From the NCBI GenBank assembly GCA_903813345.2, contig CAIIXF020000002.1, forward strand, positions 35,408,609-35,472,608: a stretch of DNA of 64,000 nt. The letters are read 5' to 3'. Source of the stretch: Owenia fusiformis. Its lineage: Eukaryota; Annelida; Polychaeta; Sabellida; Oweniidae. A model generated the notes under the pieces. That model was not told where the DNA came from and did no database searches. It saw nothing but the letters and a program-made list of their open reading frames with translations. Position 1 is the first letter of the stretch; every line of letters starts with the position of its first letter. Of this stretch, positions 1 to 11,910 are shown one piece after another. The position numbers and the translations under genes are program-made.

Positions 1-43
1 CCCCAACCACAACCCAACTTGAATAACTTTATTATAGAACAAC

Positions 44-201
44 TTAAGGCATTTTGATGACATCCCTGTTCTCCAAATCTTTTAATATCAATATGGGTTC
101 AACCTTGACCCAAATAGTTCTAAGCTTCAGATATTCTTCATTATGATGTCTTAACTTTGCCACACCTCGGGCCACAGTAGTACTTAAGTTTACGCCTTGA
201 G
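44..201 (-). CDS. possible further or terminal exon of the minus-strand gene (uncertain)
   Basis: An open stretch preceded by an acceptor-like CAG at 202-204. It would join exon D in phase (G|CT) and read AQGVNLSTTVARGVAKL... to a TAA at 44-46. The peptide does not resemble the HxxR region expected after DUF3504. It may be an alternative 3' exon, part of another repeat, or chance. I list it only because phase and splice signal agree. Confidence 0.15.
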
Positions 202-406
202 CTGCAACTCGATAATTGTTGTTGAACAATAAAGTATAACAACACCTTTAAAAATACTTCCCAACATATGCACATTTTTTCAATACATCTATATGTAATA
301 AACTCCTTGCTGTGTTATTTCATTCCATCCATTTGTCCAACACTTAAACATGGTAAATATTGCCACTGTATGCATGTATTTTGTCAGGTATTAGTAGTAA
401 TCCATC

Positions 407-625
407 TAACATGCACTGTAGTTAGTCACTCTCCCAGTCAGTAGTCATCCTTAATGGTAGCCATTGTCTAACATGCACTGTAGTTAGTCACTCTGCCAGT
501 TAGTAGTCATCCTTAATGGTAGCCATTGTCTAACATGCACTGTAGTTAGTCACTCTGCCAGTTAGTAGTCATCTTTCATGGTAGCCATTGTCTTTCGTGC
601 ACTGTAGTTAGTCACTCTGCCAGTC
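407..625. repeat. 62-bp tandem repeat, about 3.5 copies
   Basis: Units start at 407, 469, 531 and 593 (taacatgcactgtagttag...), each 62 bp, the last truncated and diverged. No coding signal. Lies in or downstream of the minus-strand gene. Confidence 0.9.
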
Positions 626-800
626 AGCTCTGTTTCGAGGTTAGCTGAAAATAAACCAGTATGGTCATTAGTATTAAATGAAGGCATTTTTAAATCAGCC
701 TACAAAAACTTTACCAAATCCACCTACCAGTTTTCAATAAAATAGATGATGTCAATGATTATATTTTTTATAGAAATGGCAGCCAAATTAATTTACTGTT

Positions 801-1040
801 AGTCAACTTAATTTGGCGACTGATTTAATTTTGCGAATTTTCGCCATTTGCCAATTCGTGTATTTGCAATTTTTCCGAAATCCCTAAGAAATTTTTCGGC
901 TAGTGTAAATGTGTATGCAAATTATCTATGCCATTTTTATATTTGAACACTACAGAGCAAAATTTTAATAAAAGGTGAATGCTGTTTAGCCTGTTAGTTG
1001 ACCAATTCGCCAAATTAAATCATGCCAAATTAAGTTGACT
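801..1040. mobile_element. small inverted-repeat element (MITE-like), 240 bp
   Basis: Ends are perfect 16-bp inverted repeats: AGTCAACTTAATTTGG at 801-816 and its complement at 1025-1040. A second, looser pair follows inside (ttggcgactgatttaatt and its partner near 1005-1022). No ORF. I see no convincing target-site duplication, so the true ends may differ by a few bases. A related diverged piece may lie near 6880-6935. Confidence 0.6.
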
Positions 1041-1110
1041 CATGAATGGAAAAATGGACAAAAAACTGACAGAAAGCTTCTATATAATTATCAACAAATT
1101 CAATAAATAC

Positions 1111-1551
1111 CTCTTTTAATGGCTGTAGGAAGTATTTTATCAATGGTATTATGCCCCATAGCCTGTGGTAAGAACCATATGATGCTATCTGGCGGGGCCT
1201 TGCGACACGGACTCAAGTAAAATGGTGCCTCGGGATGATTCATGCTTGGAGGACGCTTTTCTGCATATTTCATATATACACTGACGGGATCCTTTGGATC
1301 ATCTGGGTCTCCACTAGTGCTAAATAACATGCTAGCATTGGAGTCCCATGTACTAGAATCTTTGTGTGAGTAGGCTTTATGTTTCCGATGAAATTTCAAG
1401 TATTTTTTATTTGTATCTGGATGTGTATTTAAAGTGATGTCTCCCCATTTAATATCACGATTGTCCTTTCCTGTCCTAACTCCAAAGTGAACAATGTTGT
1501 TCCACCACACTGTTGTGACAAGGCTAGTTGGGTCTGTTATACCAAATACAC
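1111..1551 (-). CDS. Crypton-derived DUF3504 domain, exon D
   Basis: Fourth exon, 441 bp, phase 1 to phase 1. Acceptor ATGATTACAG at 1552-1553; donor AAAAGAG|GTATTT at 1111. The junction with exon C reads ETMFAVG-VFGITDPTSLVTT, continuous with the family. Recognisable DUF3504 landmarks are VWWNNIVHFGVRTGKDNRD, then IKWGDI, then a run ending DPVSVYMKYAEKRPPSMN and APFYLSP. The Arg in HFGVR sits where the first catalytic Arg of the tyrosine recombinase lies. The HxxR box and Tyr nucleophile region would be in a following exon, which I cannot find in the 1.1 kb to the left edge. The first ~47 bases of this exon, with its acceptor, are the seed of the 87-bp array immediately upstream (1551-6595). 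Confidence 0.75.
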
Positions 1552-4500
1552 CTGTAATCATAATGTAAAATATCAGATTACATGTAATACACCACACTGT
1601 TGTTACAAGGCTAGTGGGGTCTGTTATACCAAATACACCTGTTATTAAATGTAAAATATCAGATTACATGTTATACACCAAACTGTTGTGACAAGGCTAG
1701 TTGGGTCTGTTATACCAAATACACCTGTAATCATAATGTAAATATCAGATTACATGTAATACACCACGCTGTTGTGACAAGGCTAGTTGGGTCTGTTATA
1801 CCAAATACACCTGTAATCATAATGTAAATATCAGATTACATGTAATACACCACGCTGTTGTGACAAGGCTAGTGGGGTCTGTTATACCAAATACACCTGT
1901 AATCATAATGTAAATATCAGATTACAGGTAATACACCACACTGTTGTGACAAGGCTAGTGGAGTCTGTTATACCAAATACACCTGTAATAATAATGTAAA
2001 ATATCAGATTACATGTAATACACCACACTGTTGTGAAAAGGCTAGTTGGGTCTGTTATACCAAATACACCTGTAATCATAATGTAAAATATCAGATTACA
2101 TGTAATACACCACACTGTTGTGAAAAGGCTAGTTGGGTCTGTTATACCAAATACACCTGTAATCATAATGTAAATATCAGATTACATGTGATACACCATA
2201 CTGTTGTGACAAGGCTAGTCCGGTCAGTTATACCAAATACACCTGTAATCATAATGTAAAATATCAGATTACATGTAATACACCACACTGTTGTGACAAG
2301 GCTAGTGGGGTCAGTTATACCAAATACACCTGTAATAATAATGTAAAATATCAGATTACATGTAATACACCACACTGTTGTGACAAGGCTAGTGGGGTCA
2401 GTTATACCAAATACACCTGTAATAATAATTTAAAATATCAGATTACATGTAATACACCACACTGTTGTGACAAGGCTAGTGGGGTCAGTTATACCAAATA
2501 CACCTGTAATCATAATGTAAAATATCAGATTACAGGTAATACACCACACTGTTGTGACAAGGCTAGTGGAGTCTGTTATACCAAATACACCTGTAATAAT
2601 AATGTAAAATATCAGATTACATGTAATACACCACACTGTTGTGAAAAGGCTAGTTGGGTCTGTTATACCAAATACACCTGTAATCATAATGTAAAATATC
2701 AGATTACATGTAATACACCACACTGTTGTGAAAAGGCTAGTGGAGTCAGTTATACCAAATACACCTGTAATAATAATGTAAAATATCAGATTACATGTAA
2801 TACACCACACTGTTGTGACAAGGCTAGTTGGGTCTGTTATACCAAATACACCTGTAATCATAATGTAAATATCAGATTACATGTAATACACCACACTGTT
2901 GTGAAAAGGCTAGTTGGGTCTGTTATACCAAATACACCTGTAATCATAATGTAAATATCAGATTACAGGTAATACACCACACTGTTGTGACAAGGCTAGT
3001 GGAGTCTGTTATACCAAATACACCTGTAATCATAATGTAAATATCAGATTACAGGTAATACACCACACTGTTGTGACAAGGCTAGTGGAGTCTGTTATAC
3101 CAAATACACCTGTAATCATAATGTAAATATCAGATTACAGGTAATACACCACACTGTTGTGACAAGGCTAGTGGAGTCTGTTATACCAAATACACCTGTA
3201 ATCATAATGTAAAATATCAGATTACATGTAATACACCACACTGTTGTGACAAGGCTAGTGGGGTCTGTTATACCAAATACACCTGTAATCATAATGTAAA
3301 ATATCAGATTACATGTTATACACCACCCTGTTGTGACAAGGCTAGTGGGGTCTGTTATACCAAATACACCTGTAATCATAATGTAAAATATCAGATTACA
3401 TGTAATACACCACACTGTTGTGACAAGGCTAGTGGGGTCTGTTATACCAAATACACCTGTTATTAAATGTAAAATATCAGATTACATGTTATACACCAAA
3501 CTGTTGTGACAAGGCTAGTGGGGTCTGTTATACCAAATACACCTGTAATCATAATGTAAAATATCAGATTACATGTAATACACCACACTGTTGTGACAAG
3601 GCTAGTGGGGTCTGTTATACCAAATACACCTGTAATTAAATGTAAAATATCAGATTACATGTAATACACCACACTGTTGTGACAAGGCTAGTGGGGTCTG
3701 TTATATCAAATACACCTGTAATCATAATGTAAAATATCAGATTACATGTAATACACCACACTGTTGTGACAAGGCTAGTGGGATATGGTATACCAAATAC
3801 ACCTGTAATTAAATGTAAAATATCAGATTACATGTAATACACCACACTGTTGTGACAAGGCTAGTGGGGTCTGTTATACCAAATACACCTGTAATCATAA
3901 TGTAAAATATCAGATTACATGTAATACACCACACTGTTGTGACAAGGCTAGTGGGGTCTGTTATACCAAATACACCTGTAATCATAATGAAAAATATCAG
4001 ATTACATGTAATACACCACACTGTTGTGACAAGGCTAGTGGGATATGGTATACCAAATACACCTGTAATTAAATGTAAAATATCAGATTACATGTAATAC
4101 ACCACGCTGTTGTGACAAGGCTAGTTGGGTCTGTTATACCAAATACACCTGTAATCATAATATAAAATATCAGATTACATGTAATACACCATACTGTTGT
4201 GACAAGGCTAGTTGGGTCTGTTATACCAAATACACCTGTAATCATAATGTAAAATATCAGATTACATGTTATACACCACACTGTTGTGACAAGGCTAGTG
4301 GGGTCTGTTGTACCAAATACACCTGTAATCATAATGTAAATATCAGATTACATGTAATACACCACACTGTTGTGACAAGGCTAGTGGGGTCAGTTATACC
4401 AAATACACCTGTAATCATAATGTAAATATCAGATTACATGTAATACACCACACTGTTGTGACAAGGCTAGTGGGGTCAGTTATACCAAATACACCTGTAA

Positions 4501-6595
4501 TTAAATGTAAAATATCAGATTACATGTTATACACCACACTGTTGTGACAAGGCTAGTGGGGTCTGTTATACCAAATACACCTGTAATCATAATGTAAATA
4601 TCAGATTACAGGTAATACACCACACTGTTGTGACAAGGCTAGTGGGGTCTGTTGTACCAAATACACCTGTAATCATAATGTAAAATATCAGATTACATGT
4701 AATACACCATACTGTTGTGACAAGGCTAGTGGGGTCTTTTATACCAAATACACCTGTAATTAAATGTAAAATATCAGATTACATGTAATACACCACACTG
4801 TTGTGACAAGGCTAGTGGGGTCTGTTATACCAAATACACCTGTTATCATAATGTAAATATCAGATTACATGTAATGCACCACACTGTTGTGACAAGGCTA
4901 GTTGGGTCTGCTATTCCAAATACACCTGTAATTAAATGTAAAATATCAGATAACATGTTATACACCACACTGTTGTGACAAGGCTAGTGGGGTCTGTTAT
5001 ACCAAATACACCTGTAATTAAATGTAAAATATCAGATTACATGTAATACACCACACTGTTGTGACAAGGCTAGTGGGGTCTGTTATATCAAATACACCTG
5101 TAATCATAATGTAAAATATCAGATTACATGTAATACACCACACTGTTGTGACAGGGCTAGTGGGGTCTGTTATATCAAATACACCTGTAATCATAATGTA
5201 AAATATCAGATCACATGTAATACACCACACTGTTGTGAAAAGGCTAGTGGGGTCTGTTATACCAAATACACCTGTAATCATAATGTAAAATATCAGATCA
5301 CATGTAATACACCACACTGTTGTGAAAAGGCTAGTGGGGTCTGTTATACCAAATACACCTGTAATCATAATGTAAATATCAGATTACATGTAATACACCA
5401 CACTGTTGTGACAAGGCTAGTGGGGTCTGTTATACCAAATACACCAGTAATCATAATGTAAATATCAGATTACATGTTATACACCACACTGTTGTGAAAA
5501 GGCTAGTGGGGTCTGTTATACCAAATACACCTGTAATCATAATGTAAAATATCAGATTACATGTTATACACCAAACTGTTGTGACAAGGCTAGTGGGGTC
5601 TGTTATACCAAATACACCAGTAATCATAATGTAAAATATCAGATTACATGTAATACACTATACTGTTGTGAAAAGGCTAGTGGGGTCTGTTATACCAATA
5701 CACCTGTAATCATAATGTAAAATATCAGATTACATGTAATACACCACACTGTTGTGAAAAGGCTAGTGGGGTCTGTTATACCAAATACACCTGTAATCAT
5801 AATGAAAAATATCAGATTACATGTAATACACCACACTGTTGTGACAAGGCTAGTGGGGTCTGTTATACCAAATACACCTGTAATCATAATGTAAAATATC
5901 AGATTACATGTAATACACCACACTGTTGTGAAAAGGCTAGTGGGGTCTGTTATACCAAATACACCTGTAATCATAATGAAAAATATCAGATTACATGTAA
6001 TACACCACACTGTTGTGACAAGGCTAGTGGGGTCTGTTATACCAATACACCTGTAATCATAATGTAAAATATCAGATTACATATAATACACCACACTGTT
6101 GTGACAAGGCTAGTGGGGTCTGTTGTACCAAATACACCTGTAATCATAATGTAAAATATCAGATCACATGTAATACACCACACTGTTGTGACAAGGCTAG
6201 TGGGGTCTGTTATACCAAATACACCTGTAATCATAATGTAAAATATCAGATTACATGTAATACACCACACTGCTTTGACAAAGCTAGTAGGGTCAGTTAT
6301 ACCAAATACACCTGTAATCATAATGTAAAATATCAGATTACATGTAATGCACCACACTGTTGTGAAAAGGCTAGTGGGGTCAGTTATACCAAATACACCT
6401 GTAATTAAATGTAAATATCAGATTACATGTAATACACCACACTGTTGTGACAAGGCTAGTGGGGTCAGTTATACCAAATACACCTGTAATCATAATGAAA
6501 AATATCAGATCACATGTAATACACCATACTGTTGTGACAAGGCTAGTGGGGTCAATTATACCAATACACCTGTAATCATAATACACCATGCTGCT
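1551..6595 (-). repeat. 87-bp tandem array (about 58 copies) derived from the intron/exon D junction
   Basis: Read on the minus strand, each unit has two parts. About 40 bases are intron-like and end ...ATGATTACAG, a 3' splice-site signal. About 47 bases match the start of exon D (GTGTATTTGGTATAACAGAC...). The period is mostly 87 bp; some units lose one A (86 bp) or carry small indels (for example the tgttattaaatg variant). Units vary at few positions: SLVTT versus SLFTT, TDP versus TDS. Because 87 is a multiple of three, runs of units stay open as a 29-residue repeat, interrupted where 86-bp units shift the frame. The array sits entirely in the intron between exons C and D, directly abutting exon D. 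The right edge ends at about 6595 against a fragment of another dispersed repeat. Confidence 0.95.
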
Positions 6596-6870
6596 GTGAG
6601 TTGACATTTTGAAAATCACCTTACGAGCAGAACTTCTACCCCCATAGGGTATATGTGTACAAAATATGAACAAAATCGGGCAAAAGTATTTGAGCTATTG
6701 CCAGGACAGACGAATGAAAGGACGGACGTCTAGGTTACTGCTTGTATGGACAGACAGATGGATGGATGCGTTCCCTATATCCCTCCAGACTTCATATGAT
6801 GGCATAAAAATGGGGTTACAATCAAAATATGTCCCAGGGATTTTTTATAAATTAATTAAATCTTAACTTG
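6596..6870 (-). mobile_element. truncated copy of dispersed element family M2
   Basis: The sequence matches, in reverse complement, the 5' part of the element starting near 60915. Shared landmarks are tacccccatagggtatatg, a tattttgttcatattttgtac-like block, GGACGGACG simple repeats and ccctatatccctcc. The right terminal inverted repeat has decayed. It abuts the end of the 87-bp array. Confidence 0.6.
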
Positions 6871-7433
6871 GTGGTTTTTATCAATCCGCAAAATCAGCCA
6901 AATTTAAACGACAGTCAAATTAAAGCAACGTACAGTGTAGTAAAACCTGTCGAAGTAGAACACCCTTGCGAACTCTAAAAAGTGTTCCACTTGGGATGCA
7001 TCATGATAAACCATGTCATCTCAAATCTTCTCAGCCCTGAGATGCCATGATATAATGAGCTTGATTTGGCGATCCAGGAGAGCCCAAAATTGAGGATTTT
7101 TGAGATCTTTCATCCCAGCTCATATTTCATCTAATTGGGGTCATAAAACTTGTGTAACTGTGCCTGTTGTTATATCTGCTGTTAAATACAATGCCTATTA
7201 TGTAATGTATTGACATTAAGGTAGATGATTACATGATAACAATCACACTTATTGGCAGTTATAACTCTTCCCATCCTATGTGCTCAGATCACAGAATATG
7301 CCTCATAATATCAGAGCATGTTTCAAGTGAAACAGAAAGATGCTATGAGTATCAGAATGCTTGGGATGTGTTCAACTTATAATAGATTCATTTAATAGTC
7401 AGTCTGTTGGTCTTGAGACTCTGAAGTGTTTAA
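6871..7433. other. intronic sequence without recognised features
   Basis: AT-rich intron between exons C and D on the minus strand. No coding, RNA or clear repeat signal seen. Confidence 0.5.
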
Positions 7434-7516
7434 CTACCAGAGGTCACTCACTGTAGTATAGATAATTTCAAGCTTATCCACTTTTTGAGCTTGACTATAC
7501 ATAAAATTGTACTTAC

Positions 7517-7964
7517 CTACGGCAAACATAGTTTCAATTTCATCTTGAGAGAGTCCCCGACTTGCATTAGGCTTATTGCCCAGTCCTTGAGATCTTAACT
7601 CCTTTTGTTTTGACTTCAATGCTAATCTTGCCTCATGGAATACCTTACTAGTACTAATGGCCTCCTCATAATCTACCGATCTGAGATATCTGCTAAAACT
7701 GGCGAGTAGAGCCCTTAATGAGCCTGGCTGGTATTCCTGGCCATTTTTCTGCCGAATTTGTATAAAAAACGAAGCCAGATGTTGGTTAAGTTCAAATGGT
7801 GGAATTTCTTCCGCTTTGCGCTCTTCGCCTTTTGTTTGAAGGTATTCCTGTAGAATTCTCATATCAAGTTTGGTTTTTTTTCTGTGTAGATGCATTTTCT
7901 TGCTGTTGAATATAATCATCTGGGTTAATGTCCAAGGCATATCTTGGCTTCCATGAGATTATAT
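7517..7964 (-). CDS. Crypton-derived DUF3504-type protein, exon C (core-binding-like helical domain), frameshifted
   Basis: Third exon. Acceptor TTTTTCTAG lies at 7965-7966 and donor GCCGTAG|GTAAGT at 7517. The first ~27 residues (DIISWKPRYALDINPDD...) are in frame with exon B. The conserved helical part (TKLDMRILQEYL...PFELNQHLASFFIQIRQ...YQPGSLRALLASFSRYL...GLSQDEIETMFAVG) is in another frame. The switch falls at a run of eight A on the coding strand (T8 at 7874-7881). With one base fewer, exon length becomes 447 and every exon phase in the gene agrees, so a single-base excess is the simplest reading: sequencing or assembly error, allelic null or recent pseudogenisation. The helical region resembles the SAM-like core-binding half of tyrosine-recombinase-derived proteins that precedes DUF3504 in KIAA1958/ZMYM/QRICH1. 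No upstream stop would otherwise be needed for function. Confidence 0.7.
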
Positions 7965-8114
7965 CTAGAAAAACAAGATTAAATACAAGTTCAGTCACGT
8001 ATAGGGTACTATAGTCTGGAATGTTGTTGAACATCAGAAATACCTGCAATTTCTATGACTGTGCGTCTACAATTCCACAAGTGTAACTACTTGATTTGGT
8101 CACTTTAAACTACC

Positions 8115-8447
8115 CAGGGTTCTCACTAGGCTTTTAGACTCCGGAGATTCTCCGGAGTCTAATGTCTTAAAACACTCTTGCTTCAGAGTCTAATGGCTTT
8201 TCCAAATTTAAGTGTTTTTTTCGGAGTCTTGTCACATTATTTGCAGTAAAACTCTTCAGCAAATACATAAATTAAAACTGAATACAAACAAAGAATAGGA
8301 AGTCGAAAACCTTTTAGATCTTAAGAAGTATGTTAAGAAGTATGTTGAAAAGTATACTAATAGGATATCTCTGATCTCACATGGGGGAGAAGTAGTCCCA
8401 ATACCGCTAAAAATCCGGGGTTTAAAAATTTCCTGGTGAGAACCCTG
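8115..8447. mobile_element. 333-bp inverted-repeat element, CAGGGTTCTCAC family, copy 1
   Basis: Terminal inverted repeats are CAGGGTTCTCACTAGG and, at the right, the complement of CAGGGTTCTCACCAGG (15/16 match). The 5-bp duplication CTACC lies at 8110-8114 and 8448-8452. An internal near-palindrome agactccgga/tccggagtct lies near 8140-8160. No ORF. CAG...CTG ends fit a non-autonomous hAT-like element with a short target duplication; the superfamily is inferred. A second copy is at 30412-30992. It lies in the intron between exons B and C. Confidence 0.8.
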
Positions 8448-8540
8448 CTACCTAAGTGTCAATAGTAATTACCCTTTCCACCACCAGGTGGTTAACTCTG
8501 GTCAGATAGATTGCATACAAACAAAGGTTATCCTTATCTC

Positions 8541-9299
8541 AATGTATCAACATACTAACAGCACTCTGATATATCAACATACTAACAGCACTCTGATATA
8601 TCAACATACTAACAGCACTCTGATATATCAACATACTAACAGCACTCTGATATAATAACATACTAACAGCACTCTGATATATCAACATACTAACAGCACT
8701 CTGATATATCAACATACTAACAGCACTCTGATATATCAACATACTAACAGCACTCTGATATATCAACAAACTAACAGCACTCTGATATATCAACATACTA
8801 ACAGCACTCTGATATATCAACATACTGACAACACTCTGATATATCAACATACTAACAGCACTCTGATATAATAACATACTAACAGCACTCTGATATATCA
8901 ACATACTAACAGCACTCTGATATAATAACATACTAACAGCACTCTGATATATCAACATACTAACAGCACTCTGATAATTCAACATACTAACAGCACTCTG
9001 ATATATCAACATACTAACAGCACTCTGATATATCAACATACTAACAGCACTCTGATATATCAACATACTAACAGCACTCTGATATAATAACATACTAACA
9101 GCACTCTGATATATCAACATACTAACAGCACTGTGATATATCAACATACTAACAGCACTCTGATATATCAACATACTAACAGCACTCTGATATATCAACA
9201 TACTTACAGCACTCTGATATATCAACATACTAACAGCACTCTGATATATCAACATACTAACAGCACTCTGATATATCAATATACTGACAGCACTCTGAT
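8541..9299. repeat. 27-bp tandem array, first segment
   Basis: The unit is atatcaacatactaacagc + actctgat, 27 bp, repeated about 28 times with rare substitutions (for example ataataacat variants). The array continues at 9776-10305 and 11911-12012; two transposon insertions split it. It lies in the intron between exons B and C. The 9-residue open repeats seen on either strand follow from 27 being a multiple of three and are not protein evidence. Confidence 0.95.
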
Positions 9300-9307
9300 A
9301 TATTAAC

Positions 9308-9775
9308 TAGTGTTGTCGCGATTAATCGATACATCGCGATATACATCGCCAAAGCTGGTTCTGGCGATGCATCGATGTCTGAAACAAAACATCGATGTTT
9401 TTAAAAAATTTTAATTTGCTAAAAATCGCCCTTTCTTATCTTATTTTGACGCAAATTGCTTACCTTTTTTCATGTCTTATTTCATTTTCAAATGTTTTCT
9501 GATATTCTTTCTCTTTAAAACTGTTTTAGCTAGTCGAAATGAACCATTAATCTAAAAAAATTACTTTACTTTCATTTCACCGTTATTAAGTTCCCGGATG
9601 TACCAGCGTACTCTTATTAATTTGTTCTGTTCGATATTTTAGTGCATTAGCGTTCGGTATTTCAGTGCACTTTTCTCGAACTTTTTCTCGATGTACATCG
9701 CGATGTGCATCGATGTTTACTACTGAAAATTGCCGATGCATCGATGTACGATTATGGCACATCGCGACAACACTA
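9308..9775. mobile_element. 468-bp hAT-like MITE inserted in the 27-bp satellite
   Basis: Perfect 15-bp terminal inverted repeats TAGTGTTGTCGCGAT / ATCGCGACAACACTA. It is flanked by an 8-bp duplication of satellite sequence: atattaac (9300-9307) and atatcaac (9776-9783), one mismatch. Eight-bp duplications and TAG..CTA ends fit hAT elements. The subterminal regions are dense in ATCGATG/CATCGAT motifs, which could be transposase binding sites. No ORF, so non-autonomous. Confidence 0.85.
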
Positions 9776-10305
9776 ATATCAACATACTAACAGCACTCTG
9801 ATATATCAACATACTAACAGCACTCTGATATATCAACATACTAACAGCACTTTGAAATATCAACATACTAACAGCACTCTGATATATCAACATACTGACA
9901 GCACTCTGATATATCAACATACTAACAGCACTCTGATATATCAACATACTAACAGCACTGTGATATATCAACATACTAACAGCACTCTGATATATCAACA
10001 TACTAACAGCACTCTGATATATCAACATACTAACAGCACTCTGATATATCAACATACTGACAGCACTCTGATATATCAACATACTAACAGCACTCTGATA
10101 TATCAACATACTAACAGCACTCTGATATATCAACATACTAACAGCACTCTGATATATCAACATACTAACAGCACTCTGATATATCAACATACTAACATCA
10201 CTCTGATATATCAACATACTAACAGCACTCTGATATATCAACATACTAACAGCACTCTGATATATCAACATACTAACAGCACTCTGATATAATAACATAC
10301 TAACA
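9776..10305. repeat. 27-bp tandem array, second segment
   Basis: Continuation of the 27-bp satellite, about 19 units, in phase with the first segment once the inserted element is removed. One CACTTTGAAA-type and one ACATCACTC variant occur. Confidence 0.95.
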
Positions 10306-11910
10306 CAGTGCCGTCAGATGGGGGGGGTGCGATGGGTGCGACCGCACCCCCCTTTGTCACTCCCCAAAATAAATTTGAAAAAAAAATTTGAAAAAAATAA
10401 TTTTTTTTGAAAAATATTTTTTTTTGTAATTTTTTTTCATTGACTCATACACTTTGAAAGTACCCAGAAAGCACCAAATAGCATCTTAAAATTGTAAAAT
10501 TTTCTAGGGGCATTGGCCACCCCTCACACCCCCCACAAAACAATGGAAAAGTTCTAAATTTATTTTAGTGTTTTGTCTCAGACACTTTCAAAGTGCCCAG
10601 ACATCATCAAGTAGCTCCTTGATATAGTAAGTGTTTCTGGGGGACTTGCTCCCCCTCTTGCATCTTGCACTTGCATAACCCCCCCTCCCTCTGCCCCCCC
10701 CCCTTGACCCCCTCCCCCCCAAAAAATTGTGATTTTCTCAAATTCTTTAATTGACTCATACACTTTGAAAGTGCCCAGAAAGCACCAAATAGCGTCGTAA
10801 AATTGTAAAATCTTCTAGGGGGAGTGGGCCACCCCTCACATCCCAAACAAAACAATGGAAAAGTTCTGGATTTGTTTTATGTATTGACACTTTTAAATTG
10901 CCCAGACATCATCAAATAGCTCCTTGATAAAGTTAATGATTCTGGAAGACTAACACTTTACTCGCCCTCTGGCATCCCAACTCCACCTACCCCTCTGGCA
11001 GCCCCCCCCCACTAACACCCCCTTTGAAAGTGCCCAGAAAGCACCAAATAGCACCTTAAAATTGTAAAATTTTCTTGGGAAATAGGCACTTTTAGGCACA
11101 GACACTTTTAAAATGCCCAAACTTCATCGAATAGCACCTTGATATTGTAAATGTTGATATGGTGGACAAACACTTGCTCCCCTCTGGCACCCCAGCCCCA
11201 CCTCCCCCTCTGGCACCCCCCCCCCCATTGACAACCCCGAAATTTGATGTGCTTGTTTTTCAATGTTTTTATTGACTAATACACTTTAAAAGTGTCCAGA
11301 AGCACCAAATATCATCTTTAAATTGTAAAATTTTCTAGGAGAGTTAGCCACACCTCAGATCCCCCACAAAACAAAAGAAAATATTCCTTGCTCCCCTACT
11401 GGCCCCCACCTCACTTCACCCTCTCATCCTCTTTGACACCCCCAAAAGAATTTGAAAAAAAATTCACATTTTTCTTATTGACTCATAACGCACAGGCGTA
11501 CCAGATGGTTGCAAATTCGCTCCAAATACAACCAAATTTCAAAATTTCCTGGGGAAGGACCCCAGACCCCCCTGAATGCTCGGTTTTTATTCACTCAACT
11601 CTTATTCCCGTGGTGGTGGCGTACTACTTGGAAACTTACACTTTGAAAGTGCCAAGAAAGCACCAAATAGCATCTCAAAACTGTAAAATTTTCTAGGGGG
11701 AGTGGACCACTCGTCACGACCCCCAAAAAACAATTGGAACGTTTGGAAGTTGCATTTGTTAATTCCAAACCAATATAGAGAGTAACTGAGCCCCCCCCCC
11801 CCATCTGACTTACGCGATTTGATTTACGCGGCAAAAAATTGACAATTTTATATTCTCTTTAGTAAGCTAAAAACCGCACCCCCCTTGGAGAAAAGTGTCT
11901 TACGGGCCTG
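10306..11910. mobile_element. 1.6-kb non-coding element inserted in the 27-bp satellite
   Basis: Left end CAGTGCCGTCAGA, right end (complement) CAGGCCCGTAAGA, 10 of 13 matching. A 5-bp duplication TAACA lies at 10301-10305 and 11911-11915. The interior is a string of diverged ~300-bp repeats (landmarks actttgaaagtgcccagaa, caccaaatagc, ttttctaggggg at about 10450, 10760, 11030, 11285, 11640) separated by poly-C/poly-A tracts. There is no transposase. The satellite resumes exactly at the right boundary, which fixes the ends. Confidence 0.8.

Noticed and set aside
1903-6357. Long open frames of a 29-residue repeat as a separate repeat protein gene
   Set aside because: They follow from an 87-bp tandem repeat derived from the intron/exon D junction and have no start or gene context of their own.
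8539-10298. Open frames with 9-residue repeats on both strands
   Set aside because: 27-bp satellite read in frame on either strand; broken by transposon insertions.
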